Source: Actinotignum urinale DSM 15805 (GTDB lineage: Bacteria; Actinomycetota; Actinomycetes; Actinomycetales; Actinomycetaceae). Taken from it: a stretch of DNA of 64,000 nt. The notes under the pieces are model-generated. The model was not told the origin of the DNA. It worked only from the letters and a program-made list of their open reading frames with translations, and did not search any database. Shown piece after piece: positions 34,591 to 43,706 of the stretch; within the stretch, counting starts at the first letter, position 1; each line of letters opens with the position of its first letter. A program made the translations under genes and the position numbers. Location: positions 124,001-188,000 of the forward strand of contig NZ_ATUY01000001.1 of NCBI RefSeq assembly GCF_000420445.1, given 5' to 3'.

Positions 34591-35370
34591 TCAAAACACG
34601 CCGGAAAAGTCTTCAATATGTAATACGCCGGCACATCGTCCGGTACGTTGACTGCGCCGATAGGAAAAATAATCAGGCGATTCTAACGTGCATACGGGCG
34701 ACGAATGAACATTCCCCACGCCAGCATGAGCCAATTGGGCAATCAGCGCCGATGGCAAATCCAAGGCGGGTGTCCCCCACGATGTCGTCGAAGAAATACC
34801 GGGTGCGAGGCGAGCCGATTCTTCTTGCATATTCCGGGGAACTTCATAGCATTTTCCGCAAATGGAAGGACCGAGATATGCGGTCAAATTCTCGGGGTTA
34901 CCCAGGGCTTGAACGGCTTTTGTTGCAATATGCGCCAACAACCCTTTTCTTCCCACATGGACGACGGCACCTGCCGGCCTGTCGCTGGCCACAAGAATGA
35001 GAGGAATGCAATCCGCTACCATGACGGCAGCTGCACAGTGGCGAACTTTAATGTCATGTACGCCAATGAGCAGGCCGTCCGTAGCGGGCGCTTCACCAAT
35101 CTGCTGAGAAGTCAGAAAATCAGCATTATCGAGACGGTCTTTGTGAACCTGATCCATAAAAACTGGCATAACACCCAGGAGCGAAGCTAGTCGGAATCGA
35201 TTTTCTTGAACATAACGAGGATTATCTCCCACATGATATCCAAGATTGAAATCGTCATAGGGTTCACTGGACACACCTCCCCACCTGGTCGTAAAGCCTG
35301 CACGAATGTGCCCCGATGGAACATCCATGTCAACCACCCAATCAAAATGGGGTGAAGCGCCACTCCTCAC
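34591..35370 (-). CDS. pgeF: PgeF/YfiH laccase-domain protein
   Basis: Multicopper-oxidase-like (DUF152) protein (259 aa), peptidoglycan editing factor / purine nucleoside phosphorylase type. The metal ligands are His in MDQVHKD, Cys in VMVADCIPLIL and His in AVVHVGRKGLL. GPSICGKCYEVP is the other conserved patch. The family's usual AGWRG is VGRKG here. GTG 35370 follows the ftsZ stop by 3 nt, with GAGGAG upstream inside the end of ftsZ. It is a standard neighbour of ftsZ. Confidence 0.92.
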   Translation of the reverse strand: MRSGASPHFDWVVDMDVPSGHIRAGFTTRWGGVSSEPYDDFNLGYHVGDNPRYVQENRFRLASLLGVMPVFMDQVHKDRLDNADFLTSQQIGEAPATDGLLIGVHDIKVRHCAAAVMVADCIPLILVASDRPAGAVVHVGRKGLLAHIATKAVQALGNPENLTAYLGPSICGKCYEVPRNMQEESARLAPGISSTTSWGTPALDLPSALIAQLAHAGVGNVHSSPVCTLESPDYFSYRRSQRTGRCAGVLHIEDFSGVF

Positions 35371-35373
35371 AGA

Positions 35374-36618
35374 TTAATTCTCCTCAAACAGGAAACTGGG
35401 AATGTCCAAATCGGAACGTGTCGATTTCTGGGTATTGGGCACCGCACGGCGTGCGCGAGGTGCTTCCTCGGCAGCGGCAACGGGGAACGCCGGACTAATA
35501 ATGTCATCGTCGTAGGAATGCGGAACCGTCCGAGTTTCGGTACGTTGTGTTGATGCGTGAGACGTCGGCTGTGGTTCTTGTGCGAGAGCGGGTGCCGGAG
35601 ATACCGGCTCTTCAGCCATGACAGGTGCCTGCGGGGCTTCTGCCGCCTTATCTCCACTACCAAGGAGAGGATCTTTGTTCTCGTCGAAACCTGCCGCAAT
35701 AACGGTGATGCGAACTTCGTCGCCAAGGGCTTCGTCGATAATCATACCGATAATAATATTGGCGTTTGGATCGACGGATTCTTGGACGAGCTTGGAGGCG
35801 CTGGCAAGTTCCTTCATACCGAAATCGGCGCCACCCTGGTAGCTGATGAGCACTCCGTGTGCACCTTCGATGGAGGCTTCCAAAAGCGGGGAAGAAATGG
35901 CGCTTTCGGTGGCGAGCATTGCACGATCCGGACCGGATGCGGCACCGATACCCATAATGGCTGTTCCAGCATCCTTCATAATTGCCTTCACATCCGCGAA
36001 GTCGAGATTCACAAGGCCGGGGATGGTAATGAGGTCGGTGATTCCTTTCACACCAAAGCGCAGAACTTCATCCGCCATGTGGTAGGCCTCGATAATCGTC
36101 AAATCATCTTCAGAAATTTCGAGGAGACGATCGTTAGGAATCACAATAAGAGTGTCAACTGCCTGGCGAAGTTCGGCAATACCCATGGCGGCATTGTTTG
36201 CGCGCTGGGCACCCTCGAATTCGAAGGGACGTGTAACAACACCAACGGTGAGCGCGCCAAGTTCACGAGCTACTTTTGCGACGACGGGAGCAGCACCCGT
36301 TCCGGTTCCGCCACCTTCACCTGCGGTGACAAAAACCATGTCTGCACCGTCAAGGGCGCTTTGAATAAATTCAATATTTTCTTCGGCAGCACGCTTTCCG
36401 ACGGAGGGATCGGCACCCGCGCCAAGACCCCTGGAAACGTTTTGCCCAATATCAAGTTTTGTTTCTGCTTCTGATTTGAGGAGGGACTGACCATCGGTAT
36501 TCACCGCAATGAATTCCACGCCTGCCAATCCGTCCTGAATCATTCGATCAACAGCATTAACGCCACCGCCACCGACGCCGATGACCTTAATATTTGCTGC
36601 ATTATTTAATGGAATCAT
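35374..36618 (-). CDS. ftsZ: cell division GTPase FtsZ
   Basis: Tubulin-like GTPase (414 aa) forming the Z ring. [15 protein letters not shown] and the tubulin signature [12 protein letters not shown] bind [28 protein letters not shown] precedes the catalytic T7 loop. After about residue 310 comes a Pro/Ala/Glu-rich linker ending in the conserved tail [12 protein letters not shown] that binds SepF/FtsW. ATG 36618 with a GAGAGGAAGAG ribosome site is used; the frame runs on to TTG 36633. A 321-bp spacer upstream may carry its own promoter. Confidence 0.97.
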   Translation of the reverse strand: MIPLNNAANIKVIGVGGGGVNAVDRMIQDGLAGVEFIAVNTDGQSLLKSEAETKLDIGQNVSRGLGAGADPSVGKRAAEENIEFIQSALDGADMVFVTAGEGGGTGTGAAPVVAKVARELGALTVGVVTRPFEFEGAQRANNAAMGIAELRQAVDTLIVIPNDRLLEISEDDLTIIEAYHMADEVLRFGVKGITDLITIPGLVNLDFADVKAIMKDAGTAIMGIGAASGPDRAMLATESAISSPLLEASIEGAHGVLISYQGGADFGMKELASASKLVQESVDPNANIIIGMIIDEALGDEVRITVIAAGFDENKDPLLGSGDKAAEAPQAPVMAEEPVSPAPALAQEPQPTSHASTQRTETRTVPHSYDDDIISPAFPVAAAEEAPRARRAVPNTQKSTRSDLDIPSFLFEEN

Positions 36619-36939
36619 ATCTCTTCCTCTCAAACCTTCAAGTAGAACTTGAGGATTTTTATCTCTGACTTCGCGGATAAGATATTACGATAATTACATC
36701 TATGCAATTCCTTTTTACGGCGTGTCTGAATTGTTACGAAAATGTCGCCAGATGAGGCTAAGGTTGAGACCGCCCGTGAATCATCATCTAGGCTACGCGA
36801 AATGTGTGAACGTGTTTTTACAACACAATTGTGCCGTTTAGTGCACAATTGTGGCGGTAGTGGCGGAAACATTAATTAGTGCACGATTAGCCTGGCAAAA
36901 ACTACCCACGCCGTGTGGCGGTAGTGGCGGAAATATTAA
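36619..36939. other. 321-bp ftsQ-ftsZ spacer
   Basis: No gene seen. Its right part is made of decayed copies of the ftsQ 3' end (see repeat at 36851-36980). The left part is AT-rich and probably carries the ftsZ promoter and leader, but no confident boxes were found. Confidence 0.5.
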
Positions 36940-36980
36940 TTATTGCACAATGGCGGCGGTGGGCTCGGAAATATCAATCG
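36851..36980. repeat. ftsQ 3' end repeated downstream
   Basis: A 34-bp block at 36851-36884 recurs at 36915-36948 with two mismatches (64 bp apart). Both resemble the end of the ftsQ coding region (GGAAATATCAAT at 36967). Read on the minus strand, the furthest copy would still spell I-N-V-S-A-T-T-A-T-I-V-H-stop beside the real I-D-I-S-E-P-T-A-A-I-V-Q-stop, so whole terminal codons plus the stop were copied. Confidence 0.88.
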
Positions 36981-38040
36981 TCGCCCCCGGTTCATTAATC
37001 AAGGCTTTCAAAGCCTGAGATTTAATATCCGGGCGACTCATATCTCCCCAAATCACTGTTTTTCCGGAGGTCAACACCAAACTTACTCGCCCGTTCTTAT
37101 CAACCGTGATGCGCGAAACCATAGCACGTACCTGGGCGTTTAACGACACCAACACATCTACCGCAGACGTGGTAATGCTCTGTTGACGGTTCTTTTCCGA
37201 GCCATGCGGTAACTCAATGCGTGGCAAATTCCGCGCAATCTCTTCCTTCACAGGGAAAATATAGCCGGCCCTATCTGTTGCGCTACAGCCTTTCGCGGTC
37301 ACAATACACGCAACAGGCGTACGCATGGTCAAATTAACGCGAAGCCCGTTTCGCCATGATCTGCTCACTTCCGCTAACTTCACCTCGGGAAAAACATTCA
37401 TCACATCTTGCCCAATGGTGCGCATAGAAAGCCGTGTGATTGGCACCCCTTCATCTTTACCCACAAAACCCGCGATTTCTTTTGCGCTGACAACGGAATC
37501 TTTCCCCATTCCCACCACGGTAATATTACGACGGTCCAATCCCCACAACGGGTTAAAGAAAATACACCAGATAACCGTAGCGACAAGGAGTAGGGCAACA
37601 AAAATGCGCATACCTTTACGACGGAAAACTCGTTTCTTTTCCGCCTTTTTCTCGTCACGGTGCGTATCGACGTCCACAATATTATGGGACGACGAAGGTC
37701 CGCTTACCGCCGAAACACTGGCGACGGTAACAACCTCCGAGTCGTACGTAATGGGGGCCGTGACGGCACTGGGTTTTTCGCGAGATACGGGGTTTCCGCG
37801 AGATACCTGTGTCTCACGGTGCTTCGTTTTTCGTTTCTCTTCGGAAAAATGTTGCGGTGAAGGAGCGTGGCGCTCTTCCTCTTCGCGTTTACGGGAAGCG
37901 TGGGCGCCGTCCAGTTTGCGTTCTTCGGCGTTCTTGCCACCGTACGATTCAGAGCGACGGTGGCCGTCATGTGACCGGGGGTCTCGTCGTCTTTCGCCAC
38001 GCGAACCGGATCCCGTCGAACCTCTGCGGGGAACTCTCAT
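36940..38040 (-). CDS. ftsQ: cell division protein FtsQ/DivIB
   Basis: Bitopic divisome protein (366 aa). A long basic and Ser/Arg-rich cytoplasmic N-terminus (about 143 residues), one membrane helix (IFVALLLVATVIWCIFF), the POTRA domain (RRNITVVGMGKDSVVSAKEIAGFVG) and the FtsQ domain (VSRSWRNGLRVNLTMRTPVACI). It links FtsL/FtsB to late division proteins outside the membrane. ATG 38040 overlaps the murC stop by 4 nt. Its last 11 codons are the source of the downstream repeats. Confidence 0.93.
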   Translation of the reverse strand: MRVPRRGSTGSGSRGERRRDPRSHDGHRRSESYGGKNAEERKLDGAHASRKREEEERHAPSPQHFSEEKRKTKHRETQVSRGNPVSREKPSAVTAPITYDSEVVTVASVSAVSGPSSSHNIVDVDTHRDEKKAEKKRVFRRKGMRIFVALLLVATVIWCIFFNPLWGLDRRNITVVGMGKDSVVSAKEIAGFVGKDEGVPITRLSMRTIGQDVMNVFPEVKLAEVSRSWRNGLRVNLTMRTPVACIVTAKGCSATDRAGYIFPVKEEIARNLPRIELPHGSEKNRQQSITTSAVDVLVSLNAQVRAMVSRITVDKNGRVSLVLTSGKTVIWGDMSRPDIKSQALKALINEPGATIDISEPTAAIVQ

Positions 38041-39509
38041 CTGCGCTCAAGCCTTTCTACAAGGATCGGGGCAACGTCGGTAATATCTCCCGCACCCATG
38101 GTGAGCACAATATCCCCCGGCCTCGCCTGCTCAAGAAGCGCTAGGCCTGCCTCGAAACGGTCGGGAATGAAGCGACCGTGCGCCATGTTATCCGTGATTG
38201 TTGAGCCTTCAATGCCGTCAAAGGGTTGTTCGCGAGCGCCATAGACTCCCGCAACAATTGCGACGTCGGCTGTTTCCAGGGCTTTTGCGAATTCTTTCGC
38301 AAAAGCCCTGGTGCGTGAATACAGGTGTGGCTGAAATACAACGAGAACTCGCCCTTCGCCTGCTTTTTCGCGTGCAGCCTGGAGGGTTGCGGCAACTTCT
38401 GTGGGGTGGTGCGCGTAATCGTCAAAGACAGAAATTCCGCCAACTTCACCCTTCCATTCGAAACGACGCCCGGTGCCTCGGAAAGTTTCCAAGCCTTTCG
38501 CCATAGTTTCGGGATGCACACCAAGTTCCACACCAACAGCCCAGGCACCGACGGCGTTCAATTCATTGTGGTGGCCGGGAACGTTGAGCTTTAGGGGCAC
38601 CTCGCGGAAACCCTCCACAATGGTGCTACAGTTCCCTTCGCCACTACGAGCGTCGCTTCCCGTATCCTTTCCCGAATTGCTCACATCGCAATATCCCGCA
38701 CCGTTTCCTTGCCCGCGGGTGTGGCTCCCAGCGTCGCGTAACAGCACATGTTTTTCTGCGCCGGGCACGCCTTGCCCGCGTCCGTAGCTAATCACGCGAA
38801 GATTATCCTTCACTGCGTGCATGCCGAGGCGGCGCGCACCGTCGTCGTCGGAACACACAATAAGTACCCCACCGGATACTAGCCTCCTAGAAAACTCCAC
38901 AAAAACTTCTTCAAAGGCTTCACGGCTCCCGTAATGATCCAGGTGGTCGGGTTCAACGTTGGTGACAAGACTGACGCGCGGGCTGTAGTTGAGGAAACTG
39001 CCATCGGATTCGTCAGCTTCGGCAACGAAAACGCCACCTTTGCCCAGGTGTCCCCCGCTACCCAAACCCGCAATCGAGCTGCCGATTGCCCAGGAAGGGT
39101 CCGAACCGGCGAAAGCCAAAGCGCAGGCAATCATGCCACTCGTTGTTGTTTTTCCGTGTGCTCCGGCAACCGCCACAAAATCACGGCCACCACATGCGAA
39201 TGCGAGGGCTTGGGAACGGTGGATTACCGTGTTTCCCTGGGCGCGCGCACCTGCCAAATCGGGGTTATCATCCTTAATCGCAGTAGATACGACGACGACA
39301 TACCCGGCTGGCACATGGCAAACGCGTTGTCCAATAAAAACGGTGGCGCCCTTGCTATGCAATTCGCCCAGACGCAAAGAATCATGCATATCGGAGCCGG
39401 CAACCGTGAACCCTTCGGCAAGAAGAAGCTCGGCAACCACAGACATTCCTGCCCCGCCCATACCAATAAGATAGAAGGCGCTGTATGGCGCTATTTCGGT
39501 GTTATGCAT
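38037..39509 (-). CDS. murC: UDP-N-acetylmuramate--L-alanine ligase
   Basis: Mur ligase (490 aa) adding L-Ala to UDP-MurNAc. N-terminal Rossmann start IGMGGAGMSVVAELL, ATP loop VAGAHGKTTTSGMIA, central EADESDGSFL and NVEPDHLDHY, C-terminal FDDYAHHPTEV and FQPHLYSRT. An insertion of about 35 Gly/Ser/Asp-rich residues (near residues 250-290, HTRGQGNGAGYCDVSNSGKD) is not typical. ATG 39509 overlaps murG by 8 nt, with GAGGA upstream. A 16-bp perfect hairpin lies inside the gene (38276-38311). Confidence 0.96.
   Translation of the reverse strand: MHNTEIAPYSAFYLIGMGGAGMSVVAELLLAEGFTVAGSDMHDSLRLGELHSKGATVFIGQRVCHVPAGYVVVVSTAIKDDNPDLAGARAQGNTVIHRSQALAFACGGRDFVAVAGAHGKTTTSGMIACALAFAGSDPSWAIGSSIAGLGSGGHLGKGGVFVAEADESDGSFLNYSPRVSLVTNVEPDHLDHYGSREAFEEVFVEFSRRLVSGGVLIVCSDDDGARRLGMHAVKDNLRVISYGRGQGVPGAEKHVLLRDAGSHTRGQGNGAGYCDVSNSGKDTGSDARSGEGNCSTIVEGFREVPLKLNVPGHHNELNAVGAWAVGVELGVHPETMAKGLETFRGTGRRFEWKGEVGGISVFDDYAHHPTEVAATLQAAREKAGEGRVLVVFQPHLYSRTRAFAKEFAKALETADVAIVAGVYGAREQPFDGIEGSTITDNMAHGRFIPDRFEAGLALLEQARPGDIVLTMGAGDITDVAPILVERLERR
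38276..38311. repeat. 16-bp perfect inverted repeat inside murC
   Basis: Arms 38276-38291 (CCAGGGCTTTTGCGAA) and 38296-38311 pair perfectly around TTCT. It encodes the FAKEFAKAL part of MurC, where a repeated FAK word allows the palindrome. Confidence 0.85.
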
Positions 39510-40599
39510 TCGCAGTATCCTCAATCACATCAGCAAGTTGTTGGGCACCGTTTGCCGGAGAAATGGAAGCCGATACCCGCGACATTTTATTCAACGTTTC
39601 TTGATCACGTACCAGATCCATAATCGAAGCCAGGGATCGTTGCGTAAAGGCTTCGTTAGGGATGAGAATTGCCCCGCGTCGTTCCACAACATCCTTAGCG
39701 TTTAACGCCTGTTCTCCGTTACCAATGGGCAAAGGAATGAAAATTGCTGGAATTCCCAGAGCTGTTACTTCTGCAACGGTTCCGGCCCCAGCACGGCAGA
39801 TAATAAGATCTGCACACGCATAAGCATCTTCCATTTCCGTCAGGTAGGGAATAACGTGATAATTTTTTGTTCCGCGAATTACTTCACGCACAGGCTCATC
39901 TTTTCCTTGTCCTGTCAGGTGAAGAACCTGGATACCTCGTGAATCAAGGGCATGGGCACCTTTGGACATTACCTCATTAATGTGTTGGGCGCCTAAACTT
40001 CCTCCCGTAATAACAAGGGTGGGAAGGGACGGATTCAACCCCAGTTTCTGCGCGGCACTTCCTCGTGCCTTGTGGCGTTCATCCGCCTGAGTGAGGGTAG
40101 CGACGGCTGGACGCAAAGGCAATCCCACAGTTTTTGTTTCCCCGTTTTTGGCATGAAGTGGCGTGGAGGGGAAGGTTAACCCCACGGCGGCCGCGTGGCG
40201 CGCACCGAATTTATTTGCCATTCCCGGCAGTGCGTTTTGCTCATGGACCACGTAGGGAATCCCCAACCGGCGCGCAGCCCTATAGATTGGAGTGGATGCG
40301 AAACCACCAAAACCTACCGCAACATCTGCCTGCGCTTTTTTCAAAATTTTCATGGCCTGGCGCACGGCACGAGGATAATTCACGGGAAAACGCAGGGCGT
40401 CCTTATTGGGGCGCCTCGGAAAAGGGGCACGCTGAACCGTATGGAACTCAATCCCTGTAGCTTCCACAAGCTCTTTTTCCATACCGCCGGGTGTCCCCAC
40501 CGCCACAACATTGTGCCCGCGTTTGCGCAACTCAAGTGCTGTTGCAAGCATAGGGTTAACATGCCCCGCCGTCCCACCGGCAGCTAACACAATATTCAC
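39502..40599 (-). CDS. murG: UDP-GlcNAc:lipid I N-acetylglucosaminyltransferase
   Basis: Membrane-associated GT-B enzyme (365 aa) making lipid II from lipid I. VLAAGGTAGHVNPMLATA is the N-terminal glycine loop, VHEQNALPGMANK the acceptor side, TGGSLGAQHINEV the hinge, and CRAGAGTVAEVTALGIPAIFIPLPIGNGEQALNA the UDP-GlcNAc site. GTG 40599 overlaps the ftsW stop (GTGA) and has AGGAGG upstream. Confidence 0.96.
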   Translation of the reverse strand: MNIVLAAGGTAGHVNPMLATALELRKRGHNVVAVGTPGGMEKELVEATGIEFHTVQRAPFPRRPNKDALRFPVNYPRAVRQAMKILKKAQADVAVGFGGFASTPIYRAARRLGIPYVVHEQNALPGMANKFGARHAAAVGLTFPSTPLHAKNGETKTVGLPLRPAVATLTQADERHKARGSAAQKLGLNPSLPTLVITGGSLGAQHINEVMSKGAHALDSRGIQVLHLTGQGKDEPVREVIRGTKNYHVIPYLTEMEDAYACADLIICRAGAGTVAEVTALGIPAIFIPLPIGNGEQALNAKDVVERRGAILIPNEAFTQRSLASIMDLVRDQETLNKMSRVSASISPANGAQQLADVIEDTANA

Positions 40600-42050
40600 G
40601 GATTCCTCCTGATAACAGCTCTTGCTCGCTTAACAAGACTACCTGAACGTTTAAATGATTCTTTAACACCGGGAACATCACGCGCTGCGCTAATGCATAT
40701 GCCTACCGTCGCCAAACATGAAATAACTGAAGAACCGCCCTGACTCATCAAAGGCAAAGGAACCCCGAAAACCGGGAGCATGGATGTCACGACGAGCATA
40801 TTAATAAGCCCTTGCCCGCACAACCACAGCAGAGCCCCCGCCATAAAGAAACGAGCACCTTTACGGGGATGGAAAATGCACATGCGTAGGAGAGACCACG
40901 CCATCAGCACGAACATGGCGATAATGACAATACATCCGAAGAACCCGAGTTCTTCACCGACGACGGCAAAAATAAAATCAGTGTGTGCTTCGGCAAGATT
41001 CCCGGGCCACTTTTCCACACCGGTTCCTAGCCCGCTACCTCCAAGACCGCCCGATCCGAAAGCCCACAACGCAAAATCTGACTGGGACGGATCAAAATCG
41101 TTGGGAAGATAGAAAATATTTTCGAAGAAGTCTGTCACGCGCGCCAAACGTGATGTACTTGAGGCAACGAAAATGGCGGCCACAAGTGCGCCGAGAACAG
41201 CAACTAAGAAAAGCCAGCGTCGAGGAAAACCTGCCAGCCAGATCATCCCTATAGCGATAAGGGAGAAAATCGTGGCTGTACCCATATCAAAACCAGCCAT
41301 CACCGCCACAAGTGCGCCACCAACAGCAATAAAAACATTCTTCCACTCACTGAATTCAAAGTTTTTCCTGGTTACGGTTGGCAACTTCGCCATCGAAGTC
41401 GCCAACACAAGAATCATCGCGAGTTTAAGGAACTCAGAAGGCTGGATACGGATAGCACCATACCCCACCCAGTTTCGATTACCGGCAACAGAAACACCTA
41501 GGGGCGAGAGAACAAGAAGCTGCAAAGCGATTGCCGCCCAGTATAAATACCAGGCCCATTTTTCAAAAAAGCGGAAATTAATGCGTGTAGCAATCCAGGC
41601 GCCAATAATTCCAATCCCCGCGTAGGCAATCTGCATATATGCGGTACGGAATGTATGCCCCGTCCCCGTATATTGGCTACGCACAGCCCCGGGAGTGAGG
41701 GCCGAATACACCATAAGGAGCCCAAGAAGGGTGAGGATGCTCGCCGAAATAATCAACCCAATAATGGGCTGATACATGATTTCACGAACTCGTTCTTCCT
41801 CCGGCTCATTCGGGGCGGTTTTTTTCGCGTTTTTCTTGGACGCCAAAGGTGAGGCTTTTTTGCGTGGTTGTGTTGCCCTGCCTGAGTTGCCCTCATTTTG
41901 TTGTGCGAGGTTTGGGGACGTTGTCTCTACCAGTTTTCCCGAAACTTTATTCGTTTGTTCGGTGTTGGTGTCAGCGGGTTTCTTCTCATTATGCTGTCTG
42001 ACTGTTCCGTCCTTTTCGTCGGTAAAGAACGACGTGGATGGTGGTGTCAC
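40596..42050 (-). CDS. ftsW: SEDS peptidoglycan polymerase FtsW
   Basis: Septal glycan polymerase (484 aa) working with the PBP encoded as ftsI. A charged Lys/Thr/Asn-rich cytoplasmic tail (about 88 residues) precedes ten helices. VSVAGNRNWVGYGAIRIQPSEFLKLAM and AHTDFIFAVVGEELGF carry the catalytic and SEDS signature residues; PLPLMSQGGSSVISCLATVG is the C-terminal signature. GTG 42050 has GGAGGGGAG upstream. A 132-bp gap separates it from murD, the largest within the division genes, so an internal promoter is possible. Confidence 0.95.
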   Translation of the reverse strand: MTPPSTSFFTDEKDGTVRQHNEKKPADTNTEQTNKVSGKLVETTSPNLAQQNEGNSGRATQPRKKASPLASKKNAKKTAPNEPEEERVREIMYQPIIGLIISASILTLLGLLMVYSALTPGAVRSQYTGTGHTFRTAYMQIAYAGIGIIGAWIATRINFRFFEKWAWYLYWAAIALQLLVLSPLGVSVAGNRNWVGYGAIRIQPSEFLKLAMILVLATSMAKLPTVTRKNFEFSEWKNVFIAVGGALVAVMAGFDMGTATIFSLIAIGMIWLAGFPRRWLFLVAVLGALVAAIFVASSTSRLARVTDFFENIFYLPNDFDPSQSDFALWAFGSGGLGGSGLGTGVEKWPGNLAEAHTDFIFAVVGEELGFFGCIVIIAMFVLMAWSLLRMCIFHPRKGARFFMAGALLWLCGQGLINMLVVTSMLPVFGVPLPLMSQGGSSVISCLATVGICISAARDVPGVKESFKRSGSLVKRARAVIRRNP

Positions 42051-42182
42051 GACGAACTCCCCTCCTGTTGCACACCTGTATCACACTAGCTTGTACTGGC
42101 GTAGTCACTATGGGCTACCGTTTTAGCTTGCTTTATTTATCCCCTGCTTCTGCGTTTGACGTCCATGTCCCCGCTCAACCCG

Positions 42183-43706
42183 TTACGTTGCCCGGTTATC
42201 CGGCGACGTTATCGGTTGTGCGACAGACGCAGCAATCCTTTTCACTGCCTCAGCAAACTTATTACCTCGATCTGCGTAAGACGTGAACTGATCCATGGAT
42301 GCACTCGCAGGCGCTAAGAGAACGGTATCACCGCCTTGAGCCAATGTGGCACAAGTTCGCACTGCGTCATCCATAGGGTTCAGGGAATCTCCAGGAATGT
42401 AGACAGTCGGAATATTTCTGCCATCCAAAGCCTCATGCCACGGCTCCTGGTCCTTCCCAATAACAACGACTGCTCGAAGATGGTTGTGAATTTCGTCGAC
42501 GAGATGTGTAAAACGTGCCCCTTTCGCAAGCCCGCCCGCAATCCACACAACAGAACCCGGCGGTTGGGCTGAAATAGAGGCAAGTGTTGCGTGAGCATTC
42601 GTTGCCTTCGAATCGTCCACATATCGAACCCCACGAACCGTATCAATTAATTCAATACGATGTTTTCCTGGATTCATGGCAACTAAACCGTCGTGAATAT
42701 GTTGGGGGCTGATACCTAGACTCCGTGTTAGGGCACATGCCGCCAAAGTATCCCACACGATATGTTCTGGAATTTTTCCGGAAGGCGCGAGATGGTGAAG
42801 ATCGTTGAGGTCAAGCAACACTTCCGCAGACTTCCAGCGCTTTTTCCCGTATGCTCGATCCACAATAAGATCTTCGACGATACCAATGCTCCCCACGCTC
42901 GGTATGCCTAAGGTAATACCGATGGCTCGCGCACCTTCAATAACATCTGCTTCATCAACCATATGCTGAATGGTACTGTTGCCGATAGGGTACACACATG
43001 CCGTATGCACGTTGCGATAGACGCGAGATTTCGCTGCCTGATACGCCGGGAAAGAGCCGTGCCATTCGAGGTGGTCGTCCGCAATATTCATGCAAATAGA
43101 TGCGTGGGGTTGCATGGTGTGAGTGGTACGTAACTGGAATGAGGAGAGTTCCAGTGCAAAGGCACTTTGGGCGTCCAGGCCGGTTTTCGTTATCTCTGTA
43201 ATCGCGGGATTTCCGACGTTCCCTAGGGGCTGGGCGCCAAGCCCTGCGGCTTGTAGTATCGAAGCGGCCATGGTGACGGTTGTTGTTTTACCGTTTGTGC
43301 CTGTCACGCACAGCCACGGCGCCCAGTTTCCCTGCGCGTCGATTGCGCGAAGACGCCAGGCAAGTTCGATTTCCGAAGCCATCTCAATTCCGTTAACCTT
43401 GCACAGCTTGAATAGGGGGCCAATTTCTGGAATAGCTGGGGCAGGAATCACCATATCCGGGCGCCATGCAAGGACTTTTTCGGCTAGCTCTTCAGCATTT
43501 GTGTCGCTTCCAGCCGTCGCTAAAGGAAGATGGGCGATTTTAGCTAAAGTTGCCATGGAGGCATCCCAGGCAGAAACACGGGCATCAGTAAAGGACGTGA
43601 GGGCTTCAAGACTGGCAACACCCGATTTGCCTAAACCAACAACCGCTACTCTTTTCCCTGCAAAATCCTGAATTCCTGGGCGTGTGAGTGTAGCGTGATC
43701 AATCAT
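42183..43706 (-). CDS. murD: UDP-N-acetylmuramoyl-L-alanine--D-glutamate ligase
   Basis: Mur ligase (507 aa) adding D-Glu. Rossmann start VAVVGLGKSGVASLEAL, ATP loop [14 protein letters not shown], central LELSSFQLRTT and NIADDHLEWHG, C-terminal VRYVDDSKATNAHATLASI and LLAPASASMDQFTSYADRG. Start chosen as ATG 43706, which overlaps the mraY stop (ATGA). ATG 43721 is the alternative; its GGAG is very close. Length is somewhat above the family norm. Confidence 0.95.
   Translation of the reverse strand: MIDHATLTRPGIQDFAGKRVAVVGLGKSGVASLEALTSFTDARVSAWDASMATLAKIAHLPLATAGSDTNAEELAEKVLAWRPDMVIPAPAIPEIGPLFKLCKVNGIEMASEIELAWRLRAIDAQGNWAPWLCVTGTNGKTTTVTMAASILQAAGLGAQPLGNVGNPAITEITKTGLDAQSAFALELSSFQLRTTHTMQPHASICMNIADDHLEWHGSFPAYQAAKSRVYRNVHTACVYPIGNSTIQHMVDEADVIEGARAIGITLGIPSVGSIGIVEDLIVDRAYGKKRWKSAEVLLDLNDLHHLAPSGKIPEHIVWDTLAACALTRSLGISPQHIHDGLVAMNPGKHRIELIDTVRGVRYVDDSKATNAHATLASISAQPPGSVVWIAGGLAKGARFTHLVDEIHNHLRAVVVIGKDQEPWHEALDGRNIPTVYIPGDSLNPMDDAVRTCATLAQGGDTVLLAPASASMDQFTSYADRGNKFAEAVKRIAASVAQPITSPDNRAT

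Noticed and set aside
35557-36474. 305-aa open frame antisense to ftsZ
   Set aside because: Complete overlap with ftsZ; composition (Cys, His, Asn-rich) and lack of motifs mark it as a shadow.
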